A DNA stretch of 8,639 bases from Chloroflexota bacterium. GTDB lineage: Bacteria > Chloroflexota > Dehalococcoidia > SHYB01. The translations under genes and the position numbers were made by a program. The DNA is taken from the NCBI GenBank assembly GCA_016200725.1, contig JACQEE010000161.1:1-8639 (forward strand). The letters are read 5' to 3'. Below the pieces are notes generated by a model. That model was given only the letters and a program-made list of their open reading frames with translations. It did not search any database and had not been told where the DNA came from. Each line of letters begins with the position of its first letter. Within the stretch, counting starts at the first letter, position 1. This document shows, in pieces, positions 6,237 to 8,639 of this stretch.

Positions 6237-6260
6237 AGCCGCGCCTCCGTGGGAGCACCC

Positions 6261-6839
6261 GTGGACCTCTTCGTGACGCTGGTGGCCGGGTACGCGCTGG
6301 GCGCCATGCCCTTCGCCTACTGGCTGGGCCGCTCGCAAGGGGTCGACCTTACGAAAGCGGGCACGCGCAACCCCGGCGCGGCGAACCTGTTTCGGCAGGT
6401 GAGCCACACGCTCGGAGTGGTCGCCGCCCTCGCCGACTTCGGAAAGGGTGCGCTGGCCGTGCTGATCGGACACTGGGTTGGCCTCTCCGACGCAGCCAGC
6501 CTTGCGGGCGGAGCGGCTGCGGTGGTTGGCCACTGGCGGTCGCCCCTGTTAGGCTTTCGCGGCGGCGAAGGACTCGCACCAGCCGTCGGCGCCGCGCTTG
6601 GCGCGCTCCCGCTCGCGGCAGGCATCGGGACGGTCGCTGGAGTGAGCATGATTGCCGCCCTGCGCAACACCGGCTGGGGCGCGGCGTTTGGCTGGGCGGT
6701 CTTCGTGGGCGTCGCCTACGCCTTCGATGAACCACCGCCGATGATCTGGGGGCTGGTCGGCATCGGGATGGCAGTGGTGCTGCGGGCAGGGTTCAGGAAC
6801 CTACGGCGAAAGAGACTCGCCGCTACAGCGGATGGCTGA
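6261..6839 (+). CDS. PlsY-like glycerol-3-phosphate acyltransferase, divergent
   Basis: PlsY is a multi-pass inner-membrane enzyme that moves an acyl group from acyl phosphate to glycerol-3-phosphate, the first step of phospholipid synthesis. The family pattern is clear. Numbered from GTG 6249 it shows GAMPFAYWLGR (18-28), AGTRNPGAANLFR (37-49; family GSGNxGATNxxR), DFGKG (63-67), and GHWRSPLLGFRGGEGLAP (94-111; family GHxxPxFxxFxGGKGVAT). Hydrophobic segments fill the intervals and the C-terminus is basic (RNLRRKRL). Deviations: GSGN is GTRN, and the invariant-looking Lys of GGKG is Glu107. Of two GTG starts, 6261 has GGGAG five bases upstream and gives a normal MDLFVTLVAGY N-terminus of 192 aa; 6249 would add four residues. 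The TGA (6837-6839) shares its last A with the next ATG (TGATG), so the two genes are translationally coupled. It could be a paralogue with an altered substrate instead of the housekeeping enzyme. Confidence 0.85.
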   Translation: MDLFVTLVAGYALGAMPFAYWLGRSQGVDLTKAGTRNPGAANLFRQVSHTLGVVAALADFGKGALAVLIGHWVGLSDAASLAGGAAAVVGHWRSPLLGFRGGEGLAPAVGAALGALPLAAGIGTVAGVSMIAALRNTGWGAAFGWAVFVGVAYAFDEPPPMIWGLVGIGMAVVLRAGFRNLRRKRLAATADG

Positions 6840-8059
6840 TGGCATACCGATTCCTCAAAGGCACGCGAATCGTGGAGTGGGGCGAGGCAATCACTGCCCC
6901 CTTCTGCGGCAAGGTGCTCGCCGACCTCGGGGCCGAGGTCATCAAGATCGAGTGCCTGCCGAATGGCGACCCCGGTCGCGGCCTGCCACCCTTCGCGGGC
7001 GACGTACCCGGTGACGACCGCAGCCTGCTCTTCGCGCACCTCAACGCCGAGAAGCGCGGAGTGGCAATCGACGTGCGCACCAAGGCTGGCCGCGACCTGC
7101 TGCATGGGCTCCTCGGCAAGGTTGACGCCTTCATCGAAGACCGTCCGCTCAGAGAGAAGGAATCGCTTGGGCTAACCTACGCGGCGCTGCGGCGCAGCCA
7201 TCCCAGCCTCGTCGTAACTACCGTCACGCCATACGGGAGCAATGGACCTTACCGAAACGATAATGGTTACCCTTCGGTGTCCTTCCACATGAGCGGTGCG
7301 GGATGGGTAACGCCGCCCGAAGTCGAGTCCGTCAACGAGCCTCCGCTTTCGCTGCCGGGTCGCCCCGCCGCGATGGCAGCCGGTCTGTGCGCAGCGTCGG
7401 GAACACAGATGGCCCTCTTCGCGCGGCAGTACGACGGCGAAGGTCGCCATGTCGACGTCTCGGAAGTAGAGTCTATCGTGCCGATGATGGCCACGCCGAT
7501 CAACCGCGTCGCGTTCGACGGCCGTGAGGCCCGCCGCGAGGAGCGTGTCCACGGCATCGCTCCCTTCGACTTCTACCCCGTGAAGGACGGATGGGTGAGC
7601 ATCTTCCTGGTGCAGGAGGCCCACTGGCAGCGCTTCGTGAAGTTGATGGGCGACCCCGAATGGGCCAAAGTCGCGCCCTTCAACGGCGACCGGCGCCAGC
7701 GCGCGCAGTACAAAGAAGACCTGAACGACCTGATGTTGCCCTGGCTGATGCAACAGGAGAAGGAAGACCTGTACATCAAGTGCCAGGCGCTCGACATCCC
7801 AGTCGGCCCATCGCGTAGCATGACCGAGGTCCTCGCCGACCCGCAATTCGCTGCTCGGGAGTCATGGCGCAAGTCATCACACCCAGCCTTCGGCGCCATG
7901 ACCTACCTTCGCCCGCCCTACCTGACCTCGCGGGAACCATGGGCGACGCCCCAGCCATCGCCGCGGCTGGGCCAGCACACACGCGAAGTGCTCGGAAGTG
8001 TGCTCGGCCTCTCGCGGACCAAACTGGCCGCGCTGGCGACAGCCGGCGTCACGCGCTAA
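6839..8059 (+). CDS. CaiB/BaiF family CoA-transferase-like protein lacking the catalytic Asp
   Basis: A full-length 406-aa member of the type III CoA-transferase family. N-terminal LKGTRIVEWGEAITAPFCGK (6-25) and VLADLGAEVIKIE (26-38) form the CoA-binding Rossmann part. FAHLNAEKRGVAIDVRTKAG (65-84), TTVTPYGSNGPYRN (127-140) and YDGEGRHVDVSEVESI (198-213; family TGrGqxvdvsxxea) follow, then the C-terminal domain with MGDPEWAK and ALDIPVGPSRSMTEVLADPQ. Where family members have Gly-Asp, the Asp forming the acyl/CoA anhydride, this protein reads LPGRPAAMAAG, so the position is Arg175. Other details are well conserved, so the fold should be intact, but classical catalysis is doubtful. A shifted alignment cannot be excluded by eye. 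ATG 6839-6841 overlaps the stop of the PlsY-like gene, and GGAT just upstream is a weak ribosome-binding site, fitting coupled translation. The protein at 1-1167 is a paralogue that keeps the Asp. Confidence 0.9.
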   Translation: MAYRFLKGTRIVEWGEAITAPFCGKVLADLGAEVIKIECLPNGDPGRGLPPFAGDVPGDDRSLLFAHLNAEKRGVAIDVRTKAGRDLLHGLLGKVDAFIEDRPLREKESLGLTYAALRRSHPSLVVTTVTPYGSNGPYRNDNGYPSVSFHMSGAGWVTPPEVESVNEPPLSLPGRPAAMAAGLCAASGTQMALFARQYDGEGRHVDVSEVESIVPMMATPINRVAFDGREARREERVHGIAPFDFYPVKDGWVSIFLVQEAHWQRFVKLMGDPEWAKVAPFNGDRRQRAQYKEDLNDLMLPWLMQQEKEDLYIKCQALDIPVGPSRSMTEVLADPQFAARESWRKSSHPAFGAMTYLRPPYLTSREPWATPQPSPRLGQHTREVLGSVLGLSRTKLAALATAGVTR

Positions 8060-8144
8060 CACAACTGCATACGTACGTAATCAGGTGCGCCGACAACGGT
8101 AACCATCTCCGGCAACTAGCTTCCCCATAGCCTAGTCTTGGCAC

Positions 8145-8173
8145 TTGACACCTGCACGCGATAGCGGCATACT
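8145..8173 (+). promoter_or_regulatory. Promoter TTGACA-17-CATACT, leaderless
   Basis: A consensus -35 TTGACA (8145-8150), an exact 17-bp spacer and CATACT (8168-8173, 4 of 6 matches to TATAAT). Transcription would begin near 8180, only about three bases before ATG 8183. No ribosome-binding site lies before that ATG, consistent with a leaderless mRNA. Confidence 0.55.
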
Positions 8174-8182
8174 ACGTACGCA

Positions 8183-8371
8183 ATGACTCGAATGAAATAT
8201 CAAGTTGAGTGCCCCATCTGCCATCAGGCGTTCTTTGTCCCCGCCGGGACGCTTGAATTACCGGCGCATCGCAAAGACTCTAAACTCATGCCGTGCCTCC
8301 AGTCCAAGAGACCTGGCCTTTTCCTCCGACAGGTCTTCGGGTCGCCGAAGCCAGCCGAAGCCAAGCGGTAG
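8183..8371 (+). CDS. Small zinc-knuckle protein (C-x2-C…H…C)
   Basis: A 62-aa basic protein with CPICH (C10, C13), then FFVPAGTLELPAH (H29) and MPC (C38): spacing C-x2-C-x15-H-x8-C. This fits a single zinc site like the short 'CPxCG…H……CxGSG' knuckle proteins common in actinobacterial, phage and other high-GC genomes; that likeness is from memory. The usual CxGSGxPG is here CLQSKRPG, and the basic Pro-rich tail (GSPKPAEAKR) looks disordered. Likely roles are nucleic-acid or protein binding; no enzyme function is visible. ATG 8183 follows a strong promoter directly with no ribosome-binding site. It stands alone, 123 bp after the CoA-transferase gene, and ends with TAG. Confidence 0.7.
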   Translation: MTRMKYQVECPICHQAFFVPAGTLELPAHRKDSKLMPCLQSKRPGLFLRQVFGSPKPAEAKR

Positions 8372-8467
8372 ACGAAGTCACGTCCCCTCCCTGAATCACA
8401 CGCCGGTCGAATTCTGGTAGTCTGAGTCGCTGGCCGGACCAACCTGGCCTCCATCGATCGGACACTG

Positions 8468-8629
8468 ATGACTACCTTTCCTTTCTGGCCTTTATCCCGG
8501 CTGCGCGTCATCGAACTGGGCGCTGCCATTGCGGCGCACGGCGGAGAAGCAGCCACGGTGATTGGGAACTACAACGCCCTGTCGGCAGCGCAAAAGCAAA
8601 ACATCCTGAATTTCTTGCGGTCGCTTTGA
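8468..8629 (+). pseudogene. 53-aa remnant: C-terminus of a DUF1111-like diheme oxidoreductase with a CaiB-like or rearranged N-terminus
   Basis: From ATG 8468 the C-terminal part reads HGGEAATVIGNYNALSAAQK and closes …NFLRSL before TGA (8627-8629). The pattern HGGEA-x(n)-F/Y-x-ALS-x(n)-FLRSL is the typical end of DUF1111 diheme cytochrome-c-peroxidase-like thiol oxidoreductases, normally several hundred residues long with CxxCH haem motifs. None of that domain is present, nor is the HDGRA motif that should come ~12 residues before HGGEA. The first 20 residues (FWPLSRLRVIELGAAIAA) resemble the N-terminus of CaiB/BaiF enzymes (PLxGLRVIELGxxIA), although FWPLSRLR could also be a decayed form of the PLWGLR stretch of DUF1111. 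The frame opens only at 8426, with no clear ribosome-binding site. It is most likely a non-functional remnant left by a deletion or recombination. Confidence 0.5.
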
Positions 8630-8639
8630 GACCGATGCC

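Larger units (their letters stand above)
5720..6260. other. 540-bp region with no confident gene but many inverted repeats
   Basis: No reading frame here has coding character, and I find no tRNA, rRNA or transposase remnant. It contains a 14-bp palindrome with promoter-like boxes (5790-5811), an intrinsic terminator (5846-5871), a perfect 9-bp-stem inverted repeat (5929-5951), two smaller hairpins (5979-5992 and 6009-6022), the palindrome ACAATTGT (6134-6141) and a TACAAT box (6231-6236). The stretch 6023-6230 otherwise shows nothing I can name. Confidence 0.6.

Noticed and set aside
5953..6248. Possible tRNA or other stable RNA in the gene-free stretch
   Set aside because: No T-arm consensus, no cloverleaf-compatible pairing and no anticodon arm were found on either strand.
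1..8639. CRISPR array, defence island or prophage
   Set aside because: No regularly spaced repeats, no cas, restriction, integrase, transposase or phage structural motifs in any of the supported genes.

Overview
The window looks like a GC-rich bacterial chromosome segment, probably a metagenome-derived environmental lineage. The gene set (type III CoA-transferases of the CaiB/BaiF family, an amidohydrolase-2 enzyme, an SDR, a GSAM-like aminotransferase, a DedA protein, a trace of a DUF1111-like diheme oxidoreductase) and the short G/C-rich dispersed repeats remind me of Chloroflexota such as Dehalococcoidia/SAR202. This taxonomic guess is an inference with no marker gene behind it. I see no rRNA, tRNA, CRISPR array, transposase or phage structural gene.

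Layout. (1) At the left edge is a CaiB/BaiF CoA-transferase whose first ~60-80 residues lie outside the window (1-1167, +). It is followed by a DedA/VTT membrane protein (1267-1899, +). (2) A convergent minus-strand block (5719 down to 1989) reads, in transcription order: a possible 60-aa unknown protein, an amidohydrolase, a classical SDR and a class III aminotransferase. The aminotransferase is broken by a single in-frame amber codon at 3057-3059. Two related hairpin-rich repeats sit at 1901-1979 (between convergent genes) and 4234-4290 (just ahead of the SDR start). (3) A 540-bp stretch without a confident gene (5720-6260) holds a 14-bp palindrome overlapped by promoter-like hexamers on both strands, an intrinsic terminator only ~40 bp away, a perfect 9-bp-stem inverted repeat and further small hairpins. 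(4) A plus-strand pair follows: a PlsY-like acyltransferase whose stop overlaps the start of a second, full-length CaiB/BaiF protein (TGATG). Both members depart from their family at key positions: GGKG becomes GGEG in the PlsY-like protein, and the catalytic Gly-Asp becomes Gly-Arg in the CoA-transferase. (5) At the right end are a 62-aa zinc-knuckle protein with a near-consensus promoter that would give a leaderless mRNA, and a 53-aa ORF that looks like the end of a DUF1111 diheme oxidoreductase behind a CaiB-like or rearranged N-terminus.

How the genes may work together. The CoA-transferases, SDR, amidohydrolase and aminotransferase would fit a locus for breaking down organic (possibly aromatic or carboxylic) acids, but no substrate can be read from the sequence. 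I did not find a convincing new defence or mobile system. The most unusual items are the amber-split aminotransferase, the active-site-altered PlsY/CaiB pair, the palindrome/double-promoter/terminator cluster, and the chimeric-looking remnant at the right edge.
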